A stretch of 64,000 bases of DNA from Kerstersia gyiorum (lineage in GTDB: Bacteria; Pseudomonadota; Gammaproteobacteria; Burkholderiales; Burkholderiaceae_B). A program made the position numbers and the translations under genes. The notes beneath the pieces were generated by a model, which did no database searches, had not been told where the DNA came from, and was given only the letters and a program-made list of their open reading frames with translations. Positions 1-7,970 of the stretch are shown here, in pieces. Every line of letters begins with the position of its first letter. Positions within the stretch are counted from its first letter, which is position 1. The DNA lies in assembly GCF_004216755.1 (NCBI RefSeq), contig NZ_SGWZ01000007.1:134464-198463 (forward strand), given 5' to 3'.

Positions 1-526
1 GCACGAACGCATGGTGTCGCTGATACGCGCCGAAGCCCGCGCGGCGGCCGAAGGCCAGAAGGCCCGCATCATGGCCAAGATGAATGCCCTGCTGGAGCCG
101 GACATCATCCAGGAACTGTATGCGGCCAGCCAGGCCGGCGTGAAGATAGACCTGATCGTGCGTGGCGCCTGCGCGCTGCGTTCCGGGGTGCCGGGCCTGT
201 CGGAAAATATCCGGGTGCGCTCCATCGTCGGGCGCTTCCTGGAGCATTCCCGGGTGTTTTATTTCTACGACGGCGGCAAGGAGACTGTCTATCTGTCCTC
301 GGCTGATTGGATGGAACGCAATTTCTTCCGCCGCGTGGAGCTGGGTTTCCCCATCCTGGAGCGCAAGCTCAAGCGCCGGGTCATCAGTGAAGCCTTCCTG
401 ATGGCGTTGCGTGACAATCAGCTGGCCTGGCAGCAACGCCCCGATGGCGACTATGCGCGGGTGCGCGGCCGTGGCGAAGCGTATAACCTGCACGACAAAT
501 TGATGGCCTTGCTTGGAAAGTCATGA
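1..526 (+). CDS. ppk: Polyphosphate kinase, C-terminal part (5' end outside window)
   Basis: This is the last ~174 codons of polyphosphate kinase 1, which makes long-chain polyphosphate from ATP at the inner membrane. The frame opens at base 2 (codons H-E-R-M-V-S) and ends TGA at 524-526. The visible part is the C-terminal catalytic domain: ARIMAKMNALLEPDIIQ, GVKIDLIVRGACALRSGVPG, SENIRVRSIVGRFLEHSR and LSSADWMERNFFRRVELGFP are characteristic PPK1 blocks, including the conserved arginine/histidine stretch near the active site. No frame break is seen. The gene lies directly before the phosphate-uptake operon on the same strand, and a Pho box begins one base after its stop codon, so pst has its own promoter rather than depending on ppk readthrough. 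Confidence 0.96.
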   Translation, partial: HERMVSLIRAEARAAAEGQKARIMAKMNALLEPDIIQELYAASQAGVKIDLIVRGACALRSGVPGLSENIRVRSIVGRFLEHSRVFYFYDGGKETVYLSSADWMERNFFRRVELGFPILERKLKRRVISEAFLMALRDNQLAWQQRPDGDYARVRGRGEAYNLHDKLMALLGKS

Positions 527-560
527 CTGTCATGTTTCTGTCATCGACAGACTCTACGAT
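527..560 (+). promoter_or_regulatory. Pho box and -10 element of the pst operon
   Basis: Bases 527-544 read CTGTCATGTTTCTGTCAT: two identical CTGTCAT heptamers separated by four bases, the classical PhoB-binding unit with 11-bp periodicity. Ten bases further on, TACGAT (555-560) matches a sigma-70 -10 at four of six positions. No -35 is needed, because the second heptamer lies in the -35 position as in known Pho promoters. This predicts activation of pstS by phospho-PhoB under phosphate limitation. The box starts immediately after the ppk stop. Confidence 0.92.
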
Positions 561-619
561 AGCGTTCGTACAGGCTGGATGCCTGTCAGTGACTTCCTAA
601 CAAGACCTGAGGGATTGCA

Positions 620-1663
620 ATGTTCAAACGTGTTTTCAAGCAGCTGGCCGTTGGTGTCGCCTTTGGCGCGTTCACCCTGTCCGCGCATGCCGCCGACATC
701 ACTGGCGCCGGCGCGTCCTTCCCCTATCCGATCTACGCCAAGTGGGCATCGGACTACAAGGCCCAGACGGGCAACCAGGTGAATTACCAATCCATCGGCT
801 CGGGCGGCGGTCAACAACAGATCATTGCCAAGACCGTGGACTTCGGTGCTTCCGATGACCCCCTGAACGCCGAAAAGCTGCAGGAAAACAATCTGCTGCA
901 ATTCCCCGCCGTGATCGGCGGCACCGTGGCCGTGGTCAATATCGACGGCGTACAGCCGGGCCAGCTGAAGCTGTCGGGCCAGATCCTGGGCGACATCTTC
1001 CTGGGCAAGATCAAGAAGTGGAACGACCCCGCGATTGCCGCGCTGAACTCGGGCGTGACCCTGCCCAACGCTGACATCGTCGTGGTGCACCGTTCGGACG
1101 GCTCGGGCACGACCTTCGGCTGGACCAACTATCTGTCCAAGGTCAATGCCGACTGGAAGTCGCAGGTTGGCGAAGGCAAGGCCGTCAAGTGGCCGGTGGG
1201 CCAGGGCGGCAAGGGTAACGAAGGCGTGGCCAACTATGTCGGCCAGCTGAAGAATTCGATCGGCTACGTCGAATACGCCTACGCCAAGCAGAACAACCTG
1301 GCCTGGACGCAGCTGCAGAATGCCGCCGGCAAGTTCGTTCAGCCTGAGCAGAAGGCCTTTGCCGCTGCTGCTGCCTACGCCGACTGGGATGCCGCTCCCG
1401 GCATGGGCGTGGTCCTGACCAACCAGCCTGGCGATGATTCGTGGCCCGTGACGGCAGCCACCTTCATCCTGGTGCAAAAGACCCAGGACAAGCCGGCCCA
1501 AGGCAAGGCTGTACTGGAGTTCTTCGACTGGGCGTTCAAGAACGGCCAGGAGTCGGCCTCCGCGCTGGACTACGTGCCTCTGCCTGAAGCTGTGACCGGC
1601 AAGATCCGCACCATCTGGGCGCAGGAAATCAAGGCTGCCGACGGCGCCGCGATCTGGAAGTAA
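620..1663 (+). CDS. pstS: Phosphate ABC transporter periplasmic binding protein PstS
   Basis: High-affinity periplasmic phosphate receptor of the PstSCAB importer (347 aa). Residues 1-24 are a Sec signal peptide (MFKRVFKQLAVGVAFGAFTL then SAHA|ADI). The mature protein starts with the PstS block GAGASFPYPIYAKW and carries the phosphate-contacting segments IGSGGGQ (59-65), DFGASDD (74-80) and HRSDGSGTTFGWTNYL (from 157). Length fits the family (about 320 mature residues). GAGGGA-like purines (GAGGGA, 609-614) lie five bases before the ATG. It is the first gene downstream of the Pho box. A strong stem-loop follows it, which may let pstS transcript accumulate above the membrane components, as in other bacteria. 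Confidence 0.97.
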   Translation: MFKRVFKQLAVGVAFGAFTLSAHAADITGAGASFPYPIYAKWASDYKAQTGNQVNYQSIGSGGGQQQIIAKTVDFGASDDPLNAEKLQENNLLQFPAVIGGTVAVVNIDGVQPGQLKLSGQILGDIFLGKIKKWNDPAIAALNSGVTLPNADIVVVHRSDGSGTTFGWTNYLSKVNADWKSQVGEGKAVKWPVGQGGKGNEGVANYVGQLKNSIGYVEYAYAKQNNLAWTQLQNAAGKFVQPEQKAFAAAAAYADWDAAPGMGVVLTNQPGDDSWPVTAATFILVQKTQDKPAQGKAVLEFFDWAFKNGQESASALDYVPLPEAVTGKIRTIWAQEIKAADGAAIWK

Positions 1664-1676
1664 TCAGCAGGGCCGG

Positions 1677-1748
1677 GCGGAAGCGGGCGACCGCTTCCGC
1701 GGCACCTGGGCCGGGGGCTGCCTCAGAACATACCCCGGCATTTTTTTT
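1677..1748 (+). promoter_or_regulatory. Stem-loop between pstS and pstC, with downstream T-run
   Basis: GCGGAAGCGG (1677-1686), loop GCGA (1687-1690) and CCGCTTCCGC (1691-1700) form a perfect 10-bp stem closed by a GNRA tetraloop, 13 bases after the pstS stop. The eight T residues at 1741-1748 are 40 bases further on, so this is not a compact intrinsic terminator. It probably stabilises the 3' end of pstS mRNA or acts as a partial attenuator that lowers pstCAB expression. Confidence 0.6.
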
Positions 1749-1783
1749 GCAATGATTCTGTTGAATATTAGGAAGATGCACCC

Positions 1784-2794
1784 ATGAGTGCGGTAATGGA
1801 TAACAGCGAGCAGGCTGTGCGTCAGCCCGAGGCGGCGACAGGCGCCCCGGTCCCCGAAACCCCCAACCGCAACGCACTGATGGATGCGTTGTTCAGGAAT
1901 CTCACCCGAATATTCGCTTTCCTGGTTTTCATCCTGTTGGCGGCGATCATGGTGTCGCTGATTTATGGCAGCCATGAAACGCTTTCCGAGTATGGCCTGT
2001 CCTTCCTCTGGACCAATGAATGGGACCCGGTGCAGGAGTCCTATGGCGCGCTGGTGCCTATTGTCGGCACCTTGCTGACGTCCTTCATCGCGCTGATCAT
2101 CGCCGTGCCGGTGTCCTTCGGCATCGCCATGTTCCTGACCGAGCTGTCCCCCGCCTGGCTGCGCCGCCCGCTGGGCACTGCCATTGAAATGCTGGCCGCC
2201 ATTCCGTCGATCATCTACGGCATGTGGGGCCTGTTTGTGTTCGTACCTGTCTTCCAGCAATACGTGCAACCCACCATGATTTCCGTGTTGGGCAGCATTC
2301 CGGTCATCGGCGGCTTTTTCTCCGGCCCGCCCTTCGGCATCGGCATCTTCACCGCCGGCCTGATCCTGTCCATCATGATCATCCCGTTCATTGCCTCGGT
2401 GATGCGTGACGTGTTCGAACTGGTGCCCCCCATGCTCAAGGAATCGGCCTACGGCCTGGGCAGCAGCACTTGGGAAGTGATGTGGAAGGTCGTGCTGCCT
2501 TTCACGCGCTCTGGCGTCATCGGCGGCATCATGCTGGGCCTGGGCCGGGCGCTGGGTGAAACCATGGCCGTCACCTTCGTCATCGGCAACGCCTTCCGCA
2601 TTCCGGATTCCATTTTCGCACCGGGCAATTCGATTGCTTCCGCGTTGGCCAATGAATTCAACGAGGCGGGCGGCATGCAGAAATCCGCGCTGATCGAATT
2701 GGGCCTGATCCTCTTCCTGATCACGACGGTCGTGCTGGCGTGTTCGAAGGTCCTGCTGTTGCGCCTGTCGCGCTCGGAAGGCACCAAGAGCTGA
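1784..2794 (+). CDS. pstC: Phosphate ABC transporter permease PstC
   Basis: Inner-membrane subunit of the phosphate importer (336 aa). It has the six-helix binding-protein-dependent permease fold; the first helix is around residues 45-66 (FAFLVFILLAAIMVSLIYG). The EAA loop that contacts PstB lies at about 220-239 (ESAYGLGSSTWEVMWKVVLP), followed by GGIMLGLGRALGETMAV, the PstC form of the conserved GR-GET segment. The N-terminal ~30 residues are a polar cytoplasmic extension. It follows pstS on the same strand after the stem-loop region, and precedes pstA by 35 bases. Confidence 0.96.
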   Translation: MSAVMDNSEQAVRQPEAATGAPVPETPNRNALMDALFRNLTRIFAFLVFILLAAIMVSLIYGSHETLSEYGLSFLWTNEWDPVQESYGALVPIVGTLLTSFIALIIAVPVSFGIAMFLTELSPAWLRRPLGTAIEMLAAIPSIIYGMWGLFVFVPVFQQYVQPTMISVLGSIPVIGGFFSGPPFGIGIFTAGLILSIMIIPFIASVMRDVFELVPPMLKESAYGLGSSTWEVMWKVVLPFTRSGVIGGIMLGLGRALGETMAVTFVIGNAFRIPDSIFAPGNSIASALANEFNEAGGMQKSALIELGLILFLITTVVLACSKVLLLRLSRSEGTKS

Positions 2795-2829
2795 ACCGGA
2801 CCGGAAACATTAGGCAAGAGAGACTCACC

Positions 2830-3711
2830 ATGTCCACGAATTCCGCTTCTTCCGGCAACAAGTCGGTCATCAACATGCAGAACGGCATCTACCAGCGCCG
2901 CCGCATGACCAACAAAGTCATGCTGGGCCTGTCGATGGCAACACTGATCTTCGGCCTGTTCTGGCTGTTCTGGATCATTCTTACGCTGCTGGTCAAGGGT
3001 GGCGGCGCGATCTCGCTGTCGCTGTTCACCGAAATTACCCCGCCGCCAGGACAGACTGGCGGCCTGGCCAACGCCATTCTGGGCAGCTTCGCCATGGCGG
3101 GTGTCGGCACGCTGATCGGCACCCCGATCGGCATTCTGGCCGGTACCTACCTGGCGGAATATGGCCAGCGAGGCTGGCTCGCGCCGGCCACACGTTTCCT
3201 GAACGATGTGCTGTTGTCGGCGCCGTCCATCGTCATCGGCCTGTTCATCTACTCGGTCTATGTCTACCAGGTCGGGCACTATTCCGGCTGGGCGGGCGCC
3301 GTGGCGCTGTCCATCCTGGTGATCCCCGTGGTGGTCCGCACGACTGACAACATGCTGCTGCTGGTGCCTAACAGCCTGCGTGAAGCCTGCTTCGCCCTGG
3401 GCTGCCCCAAGTGGCGCATGATCCTGATGGTCTGTTACCGCGCTGCCCGCTCGGGCATGATCACCGGTGTGCTGCTGGCTGTGGCCCGGATTGCTGGGGA
3501 AACCGCACCGCTGCTGTTCACCGCGCTGTCCAACCAGTTCATGTCCTTCAATATGAATGCGCCCATGGCCAACCTGCCGGTGGTGATCTTCCAATACGCA
3601 GCCAGCCCCTTCAAGGACTGGAACACGCTGGCCTGGGCCGGCGCCGCGCTGATCACGCTTTTCGTGCTGGCCATCAACATTCTTGCGCGCAGCCTGTTCC
3701 GCAAGCACTGA
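2830..3711 (+). CDS. pstA: Phosphate ABC transporter permease PstA
   Basis: Second inner-membrane subunit of the phosphate importer (293 aa from ATG 2830). The frame is open further upstream to 2740 inside pstC, but ATG 2830 follows the purine-rich AAGAGAGAC and lies after the pstC stop, so it is the likely start. Family features: NAILGSFAMAGVGTLIGTPIGILAGTYLAEYG, the EAA loop at about 185-204 (EACFALGCPKWRMILMVCYR), then VLLAVARIAGETAPLLF, typical of PstA. It pairs with PstC to form the translocation channel. Confidence 0.95.
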   Translation: MSTNSASSGNKSVINMQNGIYQRRRMTNKVMLGLSMATLIFGLFWLFWIILTLLVKGGGAISLSLFTEITPPPGQTGGLANAILGSFAMAGVGTLIGTPIGILAGTYLAEYGQRGWLAPATRFLNDVLLSAPSIVIGLFIYSVYVYQVGHYSGWAGAVALSILVIPVVVRTTDNMLLLVPNSLREACFALGCPKWRMILMVCYRAARSGMITGVLLAVARIAGETAPLLFTALSNQFMSFNMNAPMANLPVVIFQYAASPFKDWNTLAWAGAALITLFVLAINILARSLFRKH

Positions 3712-3763
3712 ACGCATATCCTCCGCGCATACGACCCGAATACTCTGCTGTCCAGGATTCATC

Positions 3764-4576
3764 ATGGAAAATACCGCTACCGCCGCCAAGACGAGTGCTC
3801 CGCACATCCAGATCCCCAGTGAGCCCGCGAAGCTGCAGGTCAATGACCTGAATTTCTACTATGGCAAGTTCCACGCCATCCGCAACGTCAATATGACGAT
3901 TCCGGAACATCGCGTGACGGCTTTCATCGGCCCGTCGGGTTGCGGCAAGTCCACGCTGCTGCGTACCTTCAACCGCATGTACGAGCTCTATCCGGGGCAG
4001 CGCGCAGAGGGCGAAATCCTGCTCGACGGCGAGAATCTGCTGACCACCAAGATGGACATCTCGCTGCTGCGCGCCAAAGTCGGCATGGTCTTCCAGAAGC
4101 CCACGCCTTTCCCCATGAGCATCTACGACAACATCGCCTTCGGCGTGCGACTGTTCGAGAAGCTCAGCCGCGGCGAAATGGACGAGCGGGTCGAATGGGC
4201 GCTGAGCAAGGCCGCGCTGTGGAATGAAGTGAAGGACAAGCTGCACCAGAGCGGCCACAGTCTCTCCGGTGGCCAGCAGCAGCGCCTGTGCATTGCTCGC
4301 GGCGTGGCGATCAAGCCGGAAGTCCTGCTGCTCGACGAACCCTGCTCGGCGCTGGACCCGATTTCCACCGCCAAGATTGAAGAGCTGATTGCGGAACTCA
4401 AGAACGAATACACCGTTGTTATCGTGACCCACAACATGCAGCAGGCTGCCCGTTGCTCGGACTACACGGCTTATATGTACCTGGGTGAGCTGATGGAGTT
4501 CGGCGAGACCGGGCAGATGTTCGTGAAGCCCTCGCGCAAGGAAACCGAGGACTACATTACCGGCCGTTTCGGCTAA
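3764..4576 (+). CDS. pstB: Phosphate ABC transporter ATPase PstB
   Basis: Cytoplasmic ATPase of the phosphate importer (270 aa from ATG 3764; the frame is open to 3683 but that part overlaps pstA and is not PstB-like). Walker A is GPSGCGKST (56-64), the Q-loop is in MVFQKPTPFP, the signature is LSGGQQQRLCIARG, Walker B is VLLLDEPCSALD, and the switch histidine is in IVTHNMQQAAR. LQVNDLNFYYGKFHAI and MYELYPGQRAEGEI are PstB-specific. The operon normally continues with phoU; here it ends with a terminator 38 bases after the stop. Confidence 0.97.
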   Translation: MENTATAAKTSAPHIQIPSEPAKLQVNDLNFYYGKFHAIRNVNMTIPEHRVTAFIGPSGCGKSTLLRTFNRMYELYPGQRAEGEILLDGENLLTTKMDISLLRAKVGMVFQKPTPFPMSIYDNIAFGVRLFEKLSRGEMDERVEWALSKAALWNEVKDKLHQSGHSLSGGQQQRLCIARGVAIKPEVLLLDEPCSALDPISTAKIEELIAELKNEYTVVIVTHNMQQAARCSDYTAYMYLGELMEFGETGQMFVKPSRKETEDYITGRFG

Positions 4577-4613
4577 GCAACGCTTGCCGCGCCGGCGCCT
4601 GGCGCCGTGCCTG

Positions 4614-4664
4614 GACCTTCTCTGGCTGACGGGCCTTCGCCTGCGCCGGGAAGGTCTTTTTTTT
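4614..4664 (+). terminator. Intrinsic terminator of pstSCAB
   Basis: GACCTTC (4614-4620) pairs with GAAGGTC (4650-4656) around a GC-rich internal arm and is followed immediately by eight T residues (4657-4664). It closes the phosphate operon. Confidence 0.75.
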
Positions 4665-4781
4665 GCCGGAGCGGCCCTGGGCAAAGCGTTTCTCGGAAGC
4701 CCCGGGCCAAAGGCACGGCGAGGGTGGGGGTGTTGATGGGCGTTTCAGTATCGCGTCTCTCATTACAATGCTGGCAATGCA

Positions 4782-6557
4782 ATGAAACGGGTGATCGGTG
4801 ACATGACGCGCAGGCAGGGCATGGTTTTGTGGGCGCTGGCTGCGTTGGCATTGCTGCTGGTCGCTGATCTGGTTGCGATTTTGCTTGGCGATATCGACAG
4901 GCCGGACCGCAATGAGGGGCAGCGCTATGGGCACAGCCGCTTTTTCCTGGTGGATGGCGTCGTGCATGCGCAGGTGGTGGGCAGTGGGTTGGTCGCCATG
5001 CCGCAGGCGGACCCAGCCAGCTTTGCACCGCTGGAGGCGGAACAGCGCTCGGTGTTCCACATGGGGCGGGACCGGACGCATGTATATTGCGGCAACCATG
5101 TGCTGGCCGGGATGAATCCGACGCGGACGGTCGTGCTGGGCCAGGACTACGTTAGCGACGGCCGCACCACCTATTTCTGCAGCGAAAGCAGCGCGGCCAA
5201 TCCAGATCAGCAGGGCTTGGCAGGATTCTGGCAGGCGCAGCGACACGCGTTGGGGCTGGGCCCACGCCGCCAGTCGCATATCCATGCCTGGGTGCAACTG
5301 CCTGAAAGCGCGGTGCCCTACCGCATTTTACCGGGTGCGCATCTGGCGACCGATGGCCGGCTGGTGTATCTGGCAGGCCAGTTGCTGCCTGGGGCAGATC
5401 CCTTGAACATCCGTGTGCTGCCCTGGTCGCGTGGGGGCCGCGCGGTTGGGTCCAGTGATTACCTGGCGGATACGCGCCATGTCTATTACCGGGGCAAACG
5501 CCTGGACATTCCGGCCAGCCCGGCCATGTATGTCGTGAGTATCGCGGGCGGCGACCGCCAGCCGCAGACCCTGATTGATCCGGCGGGCAGCGCCTATACC
5601 CAGGATCTGGCCTTTGACTCCGGGCAGGGGCCCTATCTGCCGCTGAGTGCGCCGGATGCGCCGGTGAACCACATGCTGCTGGCGGGAACGGACGGCGTCT
5701 ATTACGCTGAACCGGTGCGCGGCGAGGTCCTGAGGCTGACTTCGGAAGTGACTCGTACCGGCGGCTGGCGGCCGCTGTCGGACCGTCTGGCGAGCAATGG
5801 CAGTCAGGTGCTGGTGTTGCACGCCGGCAGGGAGTGGATCAGGCGCGGGCGGCAGGGTGGCAGGGTATTGCAGGAACGTTGGACGCGCCTCTGGATGCTG
5901 GATGATGGCGAACCCGGCGGGTGGGTTTCGGCAGGAAAGGCACGCCAGGGGCTGGGAGAGGTATGGCGCCATGGCAGCCGGATGTATTTCCTGCCCGGCG
6001 AGCGCTGGTCGCTTGGCCTGGAGCAGCCCATCTATCGCATTGCGGACGAGCCTACGCGGCAGTGGTTGCTGGATGCATCCTTGCCACCCTTGTCGAACAA
6101 GGATTTGCGCGCGCGTATCGAAGCAGGGCAATTGACGCCGACACCCATGAGGGAACTGGGCATGGCGCGTTCCGTCTATCGTTTCTTCGGTGTCGCGGCC
6201 GCGCTGGGCGTAGCCCTGGCTGCATTGGTGCTGGCGCTGCTTGGCTACCGTTTCCTTTGGCAGGCCGTCGGCTGGCGGGGGCGCCCGGTTCTGTATGTGG
6301 ACGGCGGGCGGCTGTACGCTGGCAATTTGCTGCACACTTTCTACCCGTTGGCGGAAGTGTCTTGCGTGACCATCCATGACGCCACGCCCGGCGGCCAGCA
6401 GGGCCGGCGGGCGGGCTTCAGCATTCAGGTGCGCAAGGGCAGGACGCATCGCTATGTCCTGAAGGGCGAAGACATTCCAATGCGGTTGGCTGCCCTCCCG
6501 GCATGGCTGGCCGGGCACGGGATACGGGTGCTGCGGGATACTGTTCAGGGGGCTTGA
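4782..6557 (+). CDS. Membrane-anchored DKNYY-repeat protein of unknown function
   Basis: Protein of 591 aa, role unknown. A membrane helix at about 13-36 (MVLWALAALALLLVADLVAI) is followed by a large, probably periplasmic region, a second helix at about 467-490 (FFGVAAALGVALAALVLALL) and a ~100-residue C-terminal tail on the cytoplasmic side. The large region contains repeats like DKNYY domains: GRDRTHVYCGNHVLAGMNP, YVSDGRTTYFC, ATDGRLVYLAGQLLPGADP and YLADTRHVYYRGKRLDI. No catalytic motif is apparent. ATG 4782 has no clear ribosome-binding site; ATG 4803 is an alternative that keeps the first helix. It stands alone between the pst terminator and a bidirectional terminator. A link to phosphate is suggested only by position. 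Confidence 0.75.
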   Translation: MKRVIGDMTRRQGMVLWALAALALLLVADLVAILLGDIDRPDRNEGQRYGHSRFFLVDGVVHAQVVGSGLVAMPQADPASFAPLEAEQRSVFHMGRDRTHVYCGNHVLAGMNPTRTVVLGQDYVSDGRTTYFCSESSAANPDQQGLAGFWQAQRHALGLGPRRQSHIHAWVQLPESAVPYRILPGAHLATDGRLVYLAGQLLPGADPLNIRVLPWSRGGRAVGSSDYLADTRHVYYRGKRLDIPASPAMYVVSIAGGDRQPQTLIDPAGSAYTQDLAFDSGQGPYLPLSAPDAPVNHMLLAGTDGVYYAEPVRGEVLRLTSEVTRTGGWRPLSDRLASNGSQVLVLHAGREWIRRGRQGGRVLQERWTRLWMLDDGEPGGWVSAGKARQGLGEVWRHGSRMYFLPGERWSLGLEQPIYRIADEPTRQWLLDASLPPLSNKDLRARIEAGQLTPTPMRELGMARSVYRFFGVAAALGVALAALVLALLGYRFLWQAVGWRGRPVLYVDGGRLYAGNLLHTFYPLAEVSCVTIHDATPGGQQGRRAGFSIQVRKGRTHRYVLKGEDIPMRLAALPAWLAGHGIRVLRDTVQGA

Positions 6558-6582
6558 GCGGCAGGGCCTGGCTGCCCATGAA

Positions 6583-6610
6583 AAACGCCTCCCTGGAGGG
6601 AGGCGTTTCT
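6583..6610. terminator. Bidirectional terminator between convergent genes
   Basis: AAACGCCTCCC (6583-6593), loop TGGA, GGGAGGCGTTT (6598-6608): a perfect 11-bp stem with A residues on the left (6581-6585) and T residues on the right, so it can serve both the DKNYY gene (plus) and the polyamine gene (minus). Confidence 0.85.
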
Positions 6611-6635
6611 GGCGCAAGGGGGGCGTGCCGAAAAA

Positions 6636-7907
6636 TCAGGCGCGCGCCGCGTCTTCCAGTTCCAGCTCTTCTTCGAAGAGGGAGCGCTCGCCGCGTTCAT
6701 CGCGGATGCGGGTAGGCAGGCCCATGGTTTCCAGCAAGGCAAGCAGTGGCCGTGCCGGCAACTGTTCGACGTTGACCATGCGGCGCACATCCCATTCACC
6801 TTTGGCGATCAGCACGGCGGCTGCAGCGGCTGGTACGCCTGCGGTATAGGAGATTCCCTGGCTGCCCACTTCTTCGTAGGCGGCCTTGTGGTCGCAGATG
6901 TTATAGATGAACACCTCGCGTTCCTGGTCTTGCCAGCGGCCTTTCACCAGGTCGCCGATGCAGGTTTTGCCGGTATAGTCCGGTGCCAGCGAGGCGGGGT
7001 CCGGCAGGACGGCCTTGACCACTTGCAGCGGCACGACGGTCTGGCCGCAGTCGGTCGTCACAGGCTTTTCGGACAGCAGGCCGATATTGTTCAGTACGTT
7101 GAAAACGTTGATGTAGTGTTCGCTAAAACCCATCCAGAAGCGGATGTTGGGCACATTGAGATGCTGTGACAGCGAATGCAGTTCGTCGTGGCCGGTGAGG
7201 TAGCTGGCCTGGCGTCCGACCACAGGCAGGTCGTCCTCGCGCTTGACCTCGAACATGCGGTTGGCTTTCCATTGGCTGTCCTGCCAGGTCCAGACCGTGC
7301 CGGTGAACTCGCGGAAATTGATTTCCGGGTTGAAGTTGGTGGCGAAGTACCGGCCGTGCGAGCCGGCATTGATGTCGATGATGTCGATGGAATCGACACT
7401 ATCGAAGTATTCATTGACTGCCAGGGCGGCATAGGCATTGACGACGCCAGGATCGAAACCTATTCCCAGGATGGCGGTGACGCCTGCGGCATCGCAGCGC
7501 TCGCGGCGCTTCCATTCATGGTTTGCGTACCACGGAGGCTGTTCGCAGACGTGTGCGGGATCTTCGTGGATTGCCGTATCGAGATAGGCTGCGCCGGTTT
7601 CGATGCAGGCCTCGAGCACAGGCATGTTGACGAAGGCCGATCCGACGTTGATGACGATTTGCGCGTTCGTCCTGTTTATCAGGTCGCGGGTAGCGGCGCT
7701 ATCCATGGCGTCGAGTTCATGGACTTCGAGCTTGCCGGCAATCTTCATGCTGCGGCGCGTATGCACATCGCTGGCGATAGCGCGGCACTTTTCAATGGAG
7801 CGCGAGGCGATGTGTATGTCGCCCAGCACATCATTGTTCTGGGCGCATTTGTGGGCGACTACCTGCCCGACACCTCCAGCGCCAATAATCAGGACATTTT
7901 TTTTCAT
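6636..7907 (-). CDS. Carboxynorspermidine/carboxyspermidine synthase (saccharopine dehydrogenase family)
   Basis: NADPH-dependent enzyme that condenses aspartate semialdehyde with diaminopropane or putrescine to give carboxynorspermidine or carboxyspermidine (423 aa). It starts with the Rossmann motif GAGGVG at 9-14 (MKKNVLIIGAGGVGQVVAHK). Other family blocks are IHIASRSIEKC, VINVGSAFVNMPVLEACIETGAAYLDTA, ILGIGFDPGVVNAYAALA and DINAGSHGRYFATNFNPEINFRE. The frame extends to 7943 via a TTG codon, but ATG 7907 gives the usual N-terminus. It lies 63 bases downstream of the decarboxylase on the same strand, so the two form an operon for the aspartate-semialdehyde route to (nor)spermidine. Which triamine is made cannot be read from the sequence. 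Confidence 0.92.
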   Translation of the reverse strand: MKKNVLIIGAGGVGQVVAHKCAQNNDVLGDIHIASRSIEKCRAIASDVHTRRSMKIAGKLEVHELDAMDSAATRDLINRTNAQIVINVGSAFVNMPVLEACIETGAAYLDTAIHEDPAHVCEQPPWYANHEWKRRERCDAAGVTAILGIGFDPGVVNAYAALAVNEYFDSVDSIDIIDINAGSHGRYFATNFNPEINFREFTGTVWTWQDSQWKANRMFEVKREDDLPVVGRQASYLTGHDELHSLSQHLNVPNIRFWMGFSEHYINVFNVLNNIGLLSEKPVTTDCGQTVVPLQVVKAVLPDPASLAPDYTGKTCIGDLVKGRWQDQEREVFIYNICDHKAAYEEVGSQGISYTAGVPAAAAAVLIAKGEWDVRRMVNVEQLPARPLLALLETMGLPTRIRDERGERSLFEEELELEDAARA

Positions 7908-7970
7908 TTCTCGATCAAACCCTCGTTGAGAAAAGGGGAACAATCGGGAGAGCCCCGCCAGTAACGGCTG

